Positions 51,438-60,040 of a stretch of DNA of 60,369 nt are shown one piece after another (the first letter of the stretch is position 1; each line of letters opens with the position of its first letter). Source of the DNA: Halobacterium sp. KA-4. Its GTDB lineage: Archaea > Halobacteriota > Halobacteria > Halobacteriales > Halobacteriaceae. The notes under the pieces were generated by a model that was not told the origin of the DNA, searched no databases, and saw only the letters and a list, made by a program, of their open reading frames with translations. The stretch spans positions 1 to 60,369 of the forward strand of contig NZ_JAJJZG010000017.1 in assembly GCF_021028995.1 (NCBI RefSeq), in the 5' to 3' direction. A program made the translations under genes and the position numbers.

Positions 51438-52882
51438 CATCCGTTCTAGTTTAGTGGCGGTCAAAGCCGAACTCACCTCGTTCAACCTGCTCGCGTAACC
51501 GATCTCTGTGTGGATTTGGATTTCGTGACGCCCACAGCAACAGCTCGTCCAAATCCGGCAGTTCGTAGCCCAACTCAACCATGAGATACAGCTGGATCAG
51601 ATGAGCATGCCGTTCGACGGCTAGCGAACAGCGACGCCGAGGGAGCCGCGACGCCGACTCGTCGGCGTCTGCGGCGGCTTCGTCCTCGCGCTGTCTTGCC
51701 TCAATTGACCGTAACTCATCCACGATCACACGACTCATCAGCAACGAAACCGCCGCCGTAATGATTAGTGCCTCGATGATGTAGGCGTCGGTCGTCTTGA
51801 TCTCGTCCAAGCCGAACCGCGATTTCAACTCCTTGAACAGCAGTTCAACCTCCCAGCGCGCCCGATAGAGCTGCGCGATATCGGGCGCGCTGTAGTCGTC
51901 TTTGCCGAGGTTCGTCAGGTAGAGATGGTACTCGTCGCTCTCCTCGTTGCGCATGCCAACCAATCGGAACGTTCGGGTCGCGCTGGCGCCCGACCCTTGC
52001 TTGCGTTCGAACGAGAGTGTGATTCGTACGTCGATTTCCTGTCGCTGCAGGTCGTCGAGGACGGCCTGCAGCGACTCTCCTTCCAGTGGGATGGAGTTAC
52101 CCCGCCACGTCCGCAGTTCTTCGACGATCTCGAAGTTCGCGTCGTCTTTGACACGAGAGACGAACCAGCCGTCATTCTTGTCGATGCGGTCAAACAGCCA
52201 GAAATCGTAAAAGCCCAAATCAAGGAGGATGAGGGCGTCAGCTACCCACTCGCCGGTGGGTAGCTGACTCCGTTCATGAGTCGTCCCGTCGGTTGTGCGG
52301 AATCGTGTTGGGAGGCCGGTCGAAAGAGATTCTGTGAGGTGAAGTTTCAGCTCGGCTTGATCGTCGCCAGTTGCTGTGTAGATCTCAGCGGCGTCTTGGT
52401 ACAGCGAAACGATAGTTGCGTCCGCGATGAGGACGTCTCGAAAGCGTTCGAGACGTCCGTTCAAGTCGGCCCGTCCGGTATCGAGATTCTCGATAGCGTC
52501 ATCGAGAATCTCTCGAAGGAGTGCAACGAAGCCCGGTTCGAACCAGTCGTGGAACGCCGCGTAAGAGAGTTCGTCGCAGTCAGCCATCTCGACGTAGCGT
52601 TCGAGAAACGCTTGCAAAGAGCGGTCTGAGCCAGCAGCGAAGCCGAACGAGAGTGTGTAAAACAGCGCAACGATGTCGAACTTCCGCTCTCGTTGGACGA
52701 GATTCGTTGCGCGAGCGCGCTCGCGCAACTCATCGGAGGGAAACGCTCTTTGAATCCGGTCAACAACTACCGAATCCGGTGGCGAGTAAGTCACACTTCC
52801 CACCGGGTTCCTCAACCGGGTAGTTGCGACGATATCTAATCAGCAGACAGCGACTGGATTCTCCGCTAAACTAGAACGCATG
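51438..52882 (-). mobile_element. Complete ISH8-like (IS4 family) element with 10-bp target duplication
   Basis: The termini are CATCCGTTCTAGTTTAG at 51438 and its partner CATGCGTTCTAGTTTAG on the other strand at 52882. The flanks are GTGTTCGAAG at 51428-51437 and again at 52883-52892, a perfect 10-bp duplication. The 1445-bp length fits ISH8 relatives. Confidence 0.9.
51451..52794 (-). CDS. ISH8-like IS4-family transposase (intact)
   Basis: The start is taken at GTG 52794 (giving TYSPPDSVVVDRIQRAFPSD); a TTG seven codons upstream is possible. The YREK signature YRARWEVELLFKELK carries the catalytic Glu, and VLIADATIVSLYQ and LILLDLGFYDFWLF hold the two Asp. The frame is complete to the C-terminus. 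With perfect duplications and clean ends, this copy is probably recent and may be active. Confidence 0.88.
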   Translation of the reverse strand: MTYSPPDSVVVDRIQRAFPSDELRERARATNLVQRERKFDIVALFYTLSFGFAAGSDRSLQAFLERYVEMADCDELSYAAFHDWFEPGFVALLREILDDAIENLDTGRADLNGRLERFRDVLIADATIVSLYQDAAEIYTATGDDQAELKLHLTESLSTGLPTRFRTTDGTTHERSQLPTGEWVADALILLDLGFYDFWLFDRIDKNDGWFVSRVKDDANFEIVEELRTWRGNSIPLEGESLQAVLDDLQRQEIDVRITLSFERKQGSGASATRTFRLVGMRNEESDEYHLYLTNLGKDDYSAPDIAQLYRARWEVELLFKELKSRFGLDEIKTTDAYIIEALIITAAVSLLMSRVIVDELRSIEARQREDEAAADADESASRLPRRRCSLAVERHAHLIQLYLMVELGYELPDLDELLLWASRNPNPHRDRLREQVERGEFGFDRH

Positions 52883-52909
52883 GTGTTCGAAGATGGGACA
52901 GACAATTAG

Positions 52910-53119
52910 CCATGGAACGAACGTTGCCGGCACGTTCGCCATCTTCGTACCCATGTCCACGAATCACTCACCCTCAATATCCCATCCTCAAATTGACACT
53001 ACAGTAGGCTACTCTCTACAGTACCTGTCTATATGTGGAATAATTGGCTCGAAATAAGATAATATAGCACCCTCAGTGTGATAGACAAGATTATATTGGA
53101 CAAGTATACACCCTAATAT
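52910..53119. other. Intergenic with promoter of the Lrp regulator
   Basis: The stretch from 53050 to 53119 is AT-rich (AAGATAATATAGC, AGATTATATTGG) and contains TATA-like sites about 25-30 bases from the ATG at 53120. Nothing else was supported. Confidence 0.4.
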
Positions 53120-53575
53120 ATGACGTACGAGACACTGGACACCGAGTTGATTAACGCGCTTCTCGAGGATGGCCGCGCGAGCTTCCGGAGCCTCGCAGAA
53201 GAACTGGACGTCTCGGTCACGACAATCTCGAACCATCTCAACGACCTCGAAGAAGACGGCGTTATTCAGGGCTACACACCGATTATCGACTACGGGAAGC
53301 TGGGATACGACGTTACGGGCATTCTGCAACTGAAGGCCGCAGGCGGGTCACTTCCAGACCTCGCAGACCGCCTTCGAGCGCACAAGCAGATGACGTCCGT
53401 CTACGAAGTCACCGGCGACTACGACATCATCGCCATCGGGAAATTCCACGACACCGACGACATGAACCACCACATCAAGGAATTACTCGCGGACGCCGAC
53501 ATCGAAGAATCCTCAACGAGCATCGTGTTGAACGCGGCCGCGGAACACGAACAGTTCGAGCTCGACGTCGAATAG
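53120..53575 (+). CDS. Lrp/AsnC-family regulator
   Basis: The 151-residue protein has an N-terminal HTH ([20 protein letters not shown], about residues 25-45) and a C-terminal ligand-binding domain (about 65-150) with [20 protein letters not shown] and the end of the domain at [13 protein letters not shown]. Lrp proteins form octamers and bind amino acids. It lies alone in front of a small acidic gene, with an AT-rich promoter. Confidence 0.9.
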   Translation: MTYETLDTELINALLEDGRASFRSLAEELDVSVTTISNHLNDLEEDGVIQGYTPIIDYGKLGYDVTGILQLKAAGGSLPDLADRLRAHKQMTSVYEVTGDYDIIAIGKFHDTDDMNHHIKELLADADIEESSTSIVLNAAAEHEQFELDVE

Positions 53576-53579
53576 GAGA

Positions 53580-53678
53580 TCTCGAGGAGGCCGAGAGCAC
53601 CGTATAAGATCTCCAAGGAAGGGTTTAGTGAGCGGCGGCTCGAAGAGTGGGTAACGCGACTCGATGTTGAAGCCCTAT
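53580..53678 (+). pseudogene. Fragment reading KISKEGFSERRLEEWVTRLD
   Basis: A forward frame between the Lrp stop and the next gene reads KISKEGFSERRLEEWVTRLD then VEALYERLKRA and a stop. It has no start codon with a ribosome site and no recognised family. It could be the tail of a lost gene. Confidence 0.25.
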
Positions 53679-53957
53679 ATGAGCGACTCAAACGTGCCTG
53701 ACGACCTCGATGCGAAACACGAGCGCAACCGAGAGCAGCGCATCGAGGCGGTCAAACACTGGGTTGAATACATCAAATCTGAGCCGCCCGAGAAGTGGGG
53801 GCCCCAACAGAACGCAGTTGTTGATGACCAGCTCGACGCCGCGCAAAGTATCGACGCCTCGGCAGCCCACCGCCAGCACGTAACAGATGTCGCGGAGGAT
53901 ATCCTCGCAGTGAGAGACGAGTCCGCCGACGAAGCGGAGCGGGATTCCTCAGATTAA
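53679..53957 (+). CDS. Small acidic coiled-coil-like protein
   Basis: The 92-residue protein from MSDSNVPDDLDAKHERNREQ is mostly helical and strongly acidic (AVKHWVEYIKSEPPEKWGPQ, VTDVAEDILAVRDESADEAE). The start at ATG 53679 is used because the preceding frame is the remnant above. No family is known; it may be an accessory to the divergent or convergent neighbours. Confidence 0.5.
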   Translation: MSDSNVPDDLDAKHERNREQRIEAVKHWVEYIKSEPPEKWGPQQNAVVDDQLDAAQSIDASAAHRQHVTDVAEDILAVRDESADEAERDSSD

Positions 53958-53986
53958 CTGACCGCTGTAGGACACTACTCAGATTC

Positions 53987-56848
53987 CTACGCATCGACTG
54001 TGATGACCTCGGCGACGATTTCCCGGAGGTCCGTTTTCGAGAACGGCTCGACGTCGACTGTCTCTGCTTCGTTCGTGTAGAAGAGTGTGGCTCGGACGTC
54101 GCGGTCCGGATACAGGTCGGTGATGATGTGGTAGTAGACGCTGAGTTGCTTGCGGTACTCGCGTTCGGCGTGACGGCCGCGGTCGGTCTTGTAGTCGATG
54201 ATGGTGACCGCCTCGGGGGTAATCTGAAGGAGGTCGATGACACCGAACAGCGTCACGCGGCCCGCGTCAGTATCCAACGGCAGCCGCGCTTTCTCTTCGG
54301 CTCGGAGCTCGCCTGCGAGCCCGTCGACGAGTGACTGAATGGCTTCCTCGTCGTGATTGCTAGGTTGAACGGCGAGATCGTCGACGTAGTCTTCGGCGAA
54401 GTCGTGGACCTGGGTGCCGTATTCGGTCCCCTCTCCGCCGTCGGCGTCTTCGTAGACGGAGTCGTCCATCAGTGAGTGCGGCGAGTATCGGGCTGGCCCG
54501 TGCTGCCCGGGAACAGCGACTGAGAGCGTCTGCCTGTCACTCCGGTCGTGTTCGATGTCGCCGATAGCCGTCGGGCCGGGTGTAATCTCGACGGGGAGTG
54601 CTTCGAGGAAGGTGTTCGGGTCGCTACCGGCGGTGAAGACGACGTGGTTTTCTGCGCGCGTGATGGCGACGTAGAGGAGGCGACGCTCCTCGTCGTAGTT
54701 TCGCCCGAGACACCGTCGGACGACGTCCGTCTTCCAGCTGTCGTAGATGTACGGCGAGCCATGCGCATCGCTGAATTCCTTGCGTTGACGGAGGCCGACG
54801 GCGTCGTCGAACATGATTGCCGGACTCGAACTACCACCCGGTGGGAACCGCCCCGAGTTCATGTTTGCGAGGACGACAATGGGGTGTTCGAGCCCCTTCG
54901 TCGCGTGAATTGTCTGGACGGTCACGGAGTTTTCACCGGTGCTCGTACTGACTTCGTGGGTGCTGCCGTGCTCGATGCCACGGGTGATGAATCGAATGAG
55001 GTCGCCACGGGTCAGCGTCGACGCCTCCCGAATCGATTCGACGGTCTGGAGGAGGACGTCGGCGCGAGCGCCAGTGAAGCCGTAGCGGTCGAAGACCTGA
55101 CGCATCACACCCCCCAGCGACTCCGTCTCCGCGAGGCCGTCACGGAAGGCAACCATCTGGTCGGGATAGGCGTCCGTCTCGAGGATGTGCTTGATTTCGT
55201 CGAGTGTGTAGCCGGCGCGCTCGAGGACTGGTGCCCAGCCGCGGTCGGCGTCAGATTCGAGGATGCGAAGCCACGCGAGCAATAGCTTTGCCTGGTCGGT
55301 TCGGAATAACTCGATGCCGCCCTCGTAGGCCATCGGGAGGCCGTGCTCGTCAGCAGCAGTCTGCAGTTCGCGGCCGAAGTCTCGTGTCCGCGTCAATACC
55401 GTGATATCACGATACTCGGGGTCGCGCAGCCCACCGTCGTCGTCTTTCACTTGGTACGCCGAGTTCCCGACGATTTCTTGGACTTTCGCGACGAGTGCGT
55501 CGTGCTCGTCGTCGGACTGATGGGCTTCGATAATCGTGTTATCGTGGTCGGCCGTCGAATCCAGTTCCACGATGTCCTCGCGAACCGACTCCTCGTCGAC
55601 GGAGTCGTACTTCGCGGCGGGTGTGACCAGTGCCTCCTCGGAGAACCGGAGAATCGACTCCGTCGAGCGGTAGTTCTGCTCAAGCTCGATGGTGGTGACG
55701 TCAGTGGTGTCGTACTGAACTCGTGGGTGGTCCGTGTTCAGGTCCTCGGTGAACTGCGTGAGTCGCTCGCGGAACTCGAGGATGTTCTCCACAGCAGCGT
55801 ACTGGAAGCTGTAGATGCTCTGTTTCCAGTCGCCGACCACACAGAGGTTCTCGGTGTCCGCCAGCAAGAGCGTGAGTTTGAACTGAATCTCGCTTGAGTC
55901 CTGGAATTCGTCGATCATCACGTACTCGAACCCGAGGCGGTCGCGTAACTGGTGGTCCTCGCACAGCAGGACGAACGCGAACAGCTGGAGGAAGCTGAAG
56001 TTCAGATAGTTCCGAGCGAGCGCGAACTCCAGATACTCGAAGTAGAGATCGTGGACGAACGCCTTCAGTGCCTCGCGGTCGTCCTCGAAGACGAGTCTGG
56101 CGACCGCGTCGGGAACTTGCTTCCCATCGCCGCGAAGCTCGTATTTCGGCGGGGCGTCCGGAAGATAGCACTTGTCCTTGCCATACTGGTAGAGCTTCGA
56201 CCGGAGCCGCGACTGTTTGCTCCCGCCGTTCCGGGGTTCGTTGAGATCGTCGAACTGACTTTTGAACGCCTCGAAGTCACCGTCGAGGTGGGATTCGCCA
56301 TCCCGGTACCAGCCGTCGCGCGTAGGGAACACACCCTTCGCTGCGAGTTCGGTGATGAGGTCCAGCAATTCCGCCGGGTTCGAGACCACGCGCAGGAACT
56401 CCGCGTATTCGGGGTGGTCGTCGCTGAACTGCTCGAAGAACTCGCCGAACAGCGCCTCCTCGACGATGTCGTCCTCGATGATTCGAGTGGTGCTCGGAAT
56501 GCGGTCGTCGATCCCCAGTCGCGTGGGTGCGTCGAAGCCGTGCTCTTGGAGGAGGTCGTGACAGAGGCTGTGGAACGTCTGAATGGGGGCGTCCGCGAGT
56601 TCCGTCATGCCGTAGTCGCAGTGCCGGACGATACGGTCTTTCATCTCCGTCGCAGCGTTGTTCGTGAACGTCAACAAGAGGATGTCCTCCGGCGACGCTG
56701 TCGTCGAATCGAGGATGTTCGCGTACCGCCGCGTCACGGCGAACGTCTTTCCGGTGCCAGCGCCCGCGTCGACGAGATACGTTCCATCGATGTTGGTGAT
56801 GAGCTCCCGCTGCTTCTCGTTCGGCGTCGGGTCGCCGGTGTCAGTCAT
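53987..56848 (-). CDS. AddA-like UvrD/Rep helicase with PD-(D/E)xK nuclease domain
   Basis: The 953-residue protein has all superfamily-1 helicase motifs: Walker A AGAGTGKT (about residues 28-35), motif II VMIDEFQDSS, motif III GDWKQSIYSFQYA, EQNYRST, TIHATKGLEHP and LLYVAITRAENHVVF. The C-terminus (about 840-950) has the nuclease core GVIDLLQITPEAVTIIDYKT. Such proteins, with an AddB partner, unwind and trim DNA ends for recombination. Its ATG overlaps the stop of the upstream AddB-like gene by 4 bases, so both are made together. Confidence 0.9.
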   Translation of the reverse strand: MTDTGDPTPNEKQRELITNIDGTYLVDAGAGTGKTFAVTRRYANILDSTTASPEDILLLTFTNNAATEMKDRIVRHCDYGMTELADAPIQTFHSLCHDLLQEHGFDAPTRLGIDDRIPSTTRIIEDDIVEEALFGEFFEQFSDDHPEYAEFLRVVSNPAELLDLITELAAKGVFPTRDGWYRDGESHLDGDFEAFKSQFDDLNEPRNGGSKQSRLRSKLYQYGKDKCYLPDAPPKYELRGDGKQVPDAVARLVFEDDREALKAFVHDLYFEYLEFALARNYLNFSFLQLFAFVLLCEDHQLRDRLGFEYVMIDEFQDSSEIQFKLTLLLADTENLCVVGDWKQSIYSFQYAAVENILEFRERLTQFTEDLNTDHPRVQYDTTDVTTIELEQNYRSTESILRFSEEALVTPAAKYDSVDEESVREDIVELDSTADHDNTIIEAHQSDDEHDALVAKVQEIVGNSAYQVKDDDGGLRDPEYRDITVLTRTRDFGRELQTAADEHGLPMAYEGGIELFRTDQAKLLLAWLRILESDADRGWAPVLERAGYTLDEIKHILETDAYPDQMVAFRDGLAETESLGGVMRQVFDRYGFTGARADVLLQTVESIREASTLTRGDLIRFITRGIEHGSTHEVSTSTGENSVTVQTIHATKGLEHPIVVLANMNSGRFPPGGSSSPAIMFDDAVGLRQRKEFSDAHGSPYIYDSWKTDVVRRCLGRNYDEERRLLYVAITRAENHVVFTAGSDPNTFLEALPVEITPGPTAIGDIEHDRSDRQTLSVAVPGQHGPARYSPHSLMDDSVYEDADGGEGTEYGTQVHDFAEDYVDDLAVQPSNHDEEAIQSLVDGLAGELRAEEKARLPLDTDAGRVTLFGVIDLLQITPEAVTIIDYKTDRGRHAEREYRKQLSVYYHIITDLYPDRDVRATLFYTNEAETVDVEPFSKTDLREIVAEVITVDA

Positions 56849-59439
56849 CGTGAATCCTCCAGGAGGAGATCGCGGTGGTCGACGCGGCGGTAGTTCGGCT
56901 CCTCGAGCAAGTCTGTGACAGGAAAGCGTTCGTCGCCGGCGCGCCGCTCGTGGAGTTCCGTGAGTCGTTCGTCGACGAATGCTTCGAATGCGTCGAGGTC
57001 GTCCTCGAAGTAGTTCCCGTTACGAATGCGCATCAACTCCCGTAGCGCCTGCTTGCAGCCGTTTCTGACGTACTTGTAGTCCCCGACGGCCTCGACCATC
57101 CGGTCGACGAGCGCGTCTCCGAACGGTGACTCGATGAGTTCGTCCCGGTCTCGCGTTGCGGGGAAGTCGGCGTCGTCGAAGACGGCGGCGTAGTCGGCGT
57201 ACTCGGCTTTCGAGAAGGTCTTCTGGCAGTCGTTTGCGCCGTCGTCGCGGAGGCGTTCGAACGTTGATTGCTGTCGGACGAACTCGACGTACGGCGTCGG
57301 ATAGTACGTCACGCTCGTGAGTGTGTCCGCGAGATCGCCCTCACCGCGGACGATGTCGTCGAGGTTCTCGAGGAAGTGCACGAAGACGAACTCCAGTTGT
57401 TCGCCGGGCTGTTGGGTTCGCTGGTACGCGAGATACAGCAGCGCCTGGAAGTCCGGTGTGTCCGAGAGGTCCTCGATAGCGGAGTTTTTGACGACCTGGC
57501 GCGCGGATTTCTTCGCTCCGCTCTTGTAGTCGACGAGCCGGCCGGGTGACGCCACGAGGTCGATTTTCCCCTTCACGCCGAGGTCTACACTCTCGAACCA
57601 CTGTTCGGTCACTGTCGCCCCGACTGGCCGGTCGAAATACGCTGCGAACGTGTTCTCGTCCACGTCTTGGCCATCCAGCACGAGGTCGCTGGCGGCGGGC
57701 GCGTGCTCGTTGAGGTACGTGATGACGTTCTGAATCCCGGCCTCGTAATGCGTTCGGTGGACCGCTCGGTCGACGTCACGGACGAACGGCGACATCTCCT
57801 CGAGCATCACGTCGACGAACGTGTCGAGGTCCTCGTCTGCGACGACGTCAGGGTGATGCACGTAGAATTCGGCGAAGTCGTGGAACAGGTTCCCCTTCCG
57901 GAAGAAATCTCGGTCGGGTGAGTCGACGAGGCGGTCGAAGAAGTAGTCCCGCGGCGAATTCACGTACGTACTCAGGCTGGACTGACTGATAGTCGCCGGC
58001 TGCTCGGGCCCGACAGATAGCGGACTGGCGTCGAACCCCGCGTCGGTGCTAGTCTGAGGTGCTGTGTAGCGTGCGGCGTCGAGGTCACTGAACTGCGTGA
58101 ACGACTCCTCAAGCAGTTCCTCGAAGTACAGACAGGGGGTGACTGGCTGGCCGCCAACCGTGTCCCGAGCGAGATAGTACTGGGCTTCGCCGTTCTGCAG
58201 GAGCGCTTGGAACCGCTGGAGGTGGCGCTCGAACTCCGCTTGACGGTCGACCCACGGACGCTGTGGCGGGGTTTGGGTCCAATCATCGTCGAGCCCGAGG
58301 TAGAACACGAGCGGGCGGTCGACGGTCGTCGCGGACTTCGCATCAGCCAGCAGCACGCCCTCGTGTTCGCGATCGAGTGGCACGTCGTAGGACTGCAAGT
58401 AGAACTCCAAGTCGTCGACACGCGCCTCAGTAACTGACTGTGAGGCGAGCCCCAACGTCACCAACTCCTCGTGGAACGCACTGAACTCGCCGTCATCGAG
58501 CAGGGCACCGAATTCCGTGAGCGCCCTCTTGAACGTCCACTCACCGTCGCGAATCGTCGTGCACCACTCGACGAACTCGTCGAGGTCGGCGACGTCGAGC
58601 TGGTGGAGGCGTTTCTCGTCGTGAGTCGTGCCGACGTCGAAGTCGAGGCGTTGGAGGACTGGCTTCACGTCACCGACACGGACGTCACCGCCCCGGAATG
58701 CGGTTCGAAGGAGTCGAAGAAACGTCCGGTGGTCGGGCTGGTCGAGAAAACCCGGGCCGCCATAGAAGGGAATCTCTGCAGCGTCGAGCGCGGATTCGAG
58801 GAGTGTCGAGAACTCGCTACCGGCATCGAGCACAACCCCGACGTCGTCGGCGTTCTCCGCGGTGATGGTGTCGAGAAGCGTCGCGATGATGTCAGCGGAG
58901 GTATCGAACAGGTGGAACGGCGGATACTCGAAGGAATCGTCGGCGAACCGGCCGACAGTGTCGAACTCCGCGGGGAGGATCGACCGTTCGAGCTCGGAGA
59001 GCTGCGGGTAACCGACGACAGCGACCTCGAGGTCGTCGTCGATGGTGTAGTCGGTGAGCGCTCGCGACGTGGTTTCGAGGTGCTCGACGTGCTCGACGGC
59101 CCGCCGGACGGCAGGCGTATCGAACTGGTCGTAGTCGAGGATGGCGTCCGGGCGGCCGGTGTACTCCCAGCAGTGGATGATTTCCTCGCCGAGGTAGGCG
59201 GCTTGCTTCCAGGAGAGGTCGGTCTCCGAGAGGAGTTCGAGGAAGACGGTCCGTTCCTCGTGTTCCTCACGTCCCCCAGCAGCCAGTCGGCGTGGAATCG
59301 TCGCGAAGTCGCCGAGATGTGGCCTGTCCAGGTGCCGGTTCAGACCGTCCGCGAGCGGCGCGTCAGGAACGACGACGAGGTCGTACGCTTCGACCTCGTC
59401 GTAGAGGATTTCCAGAGGTTTCGCCCGCTGTATTGTCAC
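56845..59439 (-). CDS. AddB-like inactive-helicase/nuclease partner
   Basis: The 864-residue protein from GTG 59439 (TIQRAKPLEILYDEVEAYDL) has no complete helicase motifs. Its C-terminal third contains a PD-(D/E)xK nuclease with VKGKIDLVASPGRLVDYKSG. N-terminal PDAPLADGLNRHLDRPHLGD stands where the Walker A motif would be, but the P-loop is absent, as in AddB. It overlaps the AddA-like gene by 4 bases. Together they form an archaeal AddAB-type helicase-nuclease, less common than Mre11-Rad50-HerA systems in archaea. Confidence 0.82.
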   Translation of the reverse strand: MTIQRAKPLEILYDEVEAYDLVVVPDAPLADGLNRHLDRPHLGDFATIPRRLAAGGREEHEERTVFLELLSETDLSWKQAAYLGEEIIHCWEYTGRPDAILDYDQFDTPAVRRAVEHVEHLETTSRALTDYTIDDDLEVAVVGYPQLSELERSILPAEFDTVGRFADDSFEYPPFHLFDTSADIIATLLDTITAENADDVGVVLDAGSEFSTLLESALDAAEIPFYGGPGFLDQPDHRTFLRLLRTAFRGGDVRVGDVKPVLQRLDFDVGTTHDEKRLHQLDVADLDEFVEWCTTIRDGEWTFKRALTEFGALLDDGEFSAFHEELVTLGLASQSVTEARVDDLEFYLQSYDVPLDREHEGVLLADAKSATTVDRPLVFYLGLDDDWTQTPPQRPWVDRQAEFERHLQRFQALLQNGEAQYYLARDTVGGQPVTPCLYFEELLEESFTQFSDLDAARYTAPQTSTDAGFDASPLSVGPEQPATISQSSLSTYVNSPRDYFFDRLVDSPDRDFFRKGNLFHDFAEFYVHHPDVVADEDLDTFVDVMLEEMSPFVRDVDRAVHRTHYEAGIQNVITYLNEHAPAASDLVLDGQDVDENTFAAYFDRPVGATVTEQWFESVDLGVKGKIDLVASPGRLVDYKSGAKKSARQVVKNSAIEDLSDTPDFQALLYLAYQRTQQPGEQLEFVFVHFLENLDDIVRGEGDLADTLTSVTYYPTPYVEFVRQQSTFERLRDDGANDCQKTFSKAEYADYAAVFDDADFPATRDRDELIESPFGDALVDRMVEAVGDYKYVRNGCKQALRELMRIRNGNYFEDDLDAFEAFVDERLTELHERRAGDERFPVTDLLEEPNYRRVDHRDLLLEDSR

Positions 59440-59593
59440 GCCCTAACTCTGCGATGACGACAGCATAAACTTGACGCAGACTCCGAAGCCATCGCTGGAC
59501 CGTTCGTCGTCCCGCCGGATTCGAGCGGTCATTTGGGTTCGCTGATGCGACGAAATCCCCAACTATAGGGGTGCGCCACCGAGAAGAGAGGGT

Positions 59594-60040
59594 ATGGCTG
59601 GGAATCGCGTGACGGTGTCGTTGGACGAGGAGTCGGAGGCTGCGTTGGCGGAGCTCCGGGAGGAGAGTGGGGAGAGCCGGAGTGAGTTGATTCGACGCGC
59701 AATCTCGTTTTACGCGGCGAACTTCGAGTCGGCGACGGCGACCGATAGTGGCGACCTGCAGACGTACTACCAGATGCTCTCGACCGGCGAGCACGTCCTG
59801 CTCGACGTCGATTTTCTGCACGCGTTCCTCGATTACGTTGATCCGGAGGATCGAACGAACTCTGACTTCGCCGACCGCATCGACCAGATTGCGGAGTATC
59901 ACGCGCAAGAGTACGCTGACCGTTTCGACTCGCTGGGGGAAGTTCTCGAGTGGCTGTCGCTGTGTGGGTTCTTGACCGTCCGCCAGGTTGAGGGTGACGA
60001 GGGTGTCATAGAACGAGTAACACACCAAAGAGCAGGGTGA
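59594..60040 (+). pseudogene. Ribbon-helix-helix protein, C-terminus cut by an IS5-like element
   Basis: The N-terminal ribbon-helix-helix is clear (NRVTVSLDEESEAALAELRE, then GESRSELIRRAISFYAANFE). A domain of about 95 residues follows (DLQTYYQMLSTGEHVLLDVD, EYADRFDSLGEVLEWLSLCG). The native sequence stops at 59998, where the IS end GAGGGTGTCATAGAA begins; the remaining residues to 60040 come from the element. The original gene was probably a little longer. It may still make a near-full-length protein. Confidence 0.7.

Larger units (their letters stand above)
49726..52909 (+). pseudogene. HTH_10 (bacterio-opsin activator type) regulator broken by two insertions
   Basis: Three pieces make one C-terminal domain. 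The first (49726-49924) ends with DIVTEKQFEALQAGFF. The second (51310-51437) reads TGFFEVPREHTG, a stop, then EIAAKMDVSGPTFQHHVRKG and IHRILSVVFE. The third (52893-52909) reads DGTDN and stops. The TnpB element (49925-51309) separates the first two pieces, and the ISH8-like element (51438-52882) separates the last two. An in-frame TAA inside the second piece is extra decay. The whole is the HTH_10 domain that activates genes such as bop, now dead. Confidence 0.75.

Noticed and set aside
55952..56893. 313-codon forward frame opposite the AddA-like gene
   Set aside because: Antisense shadow of a full set of helicase motifs on the reverse strand.
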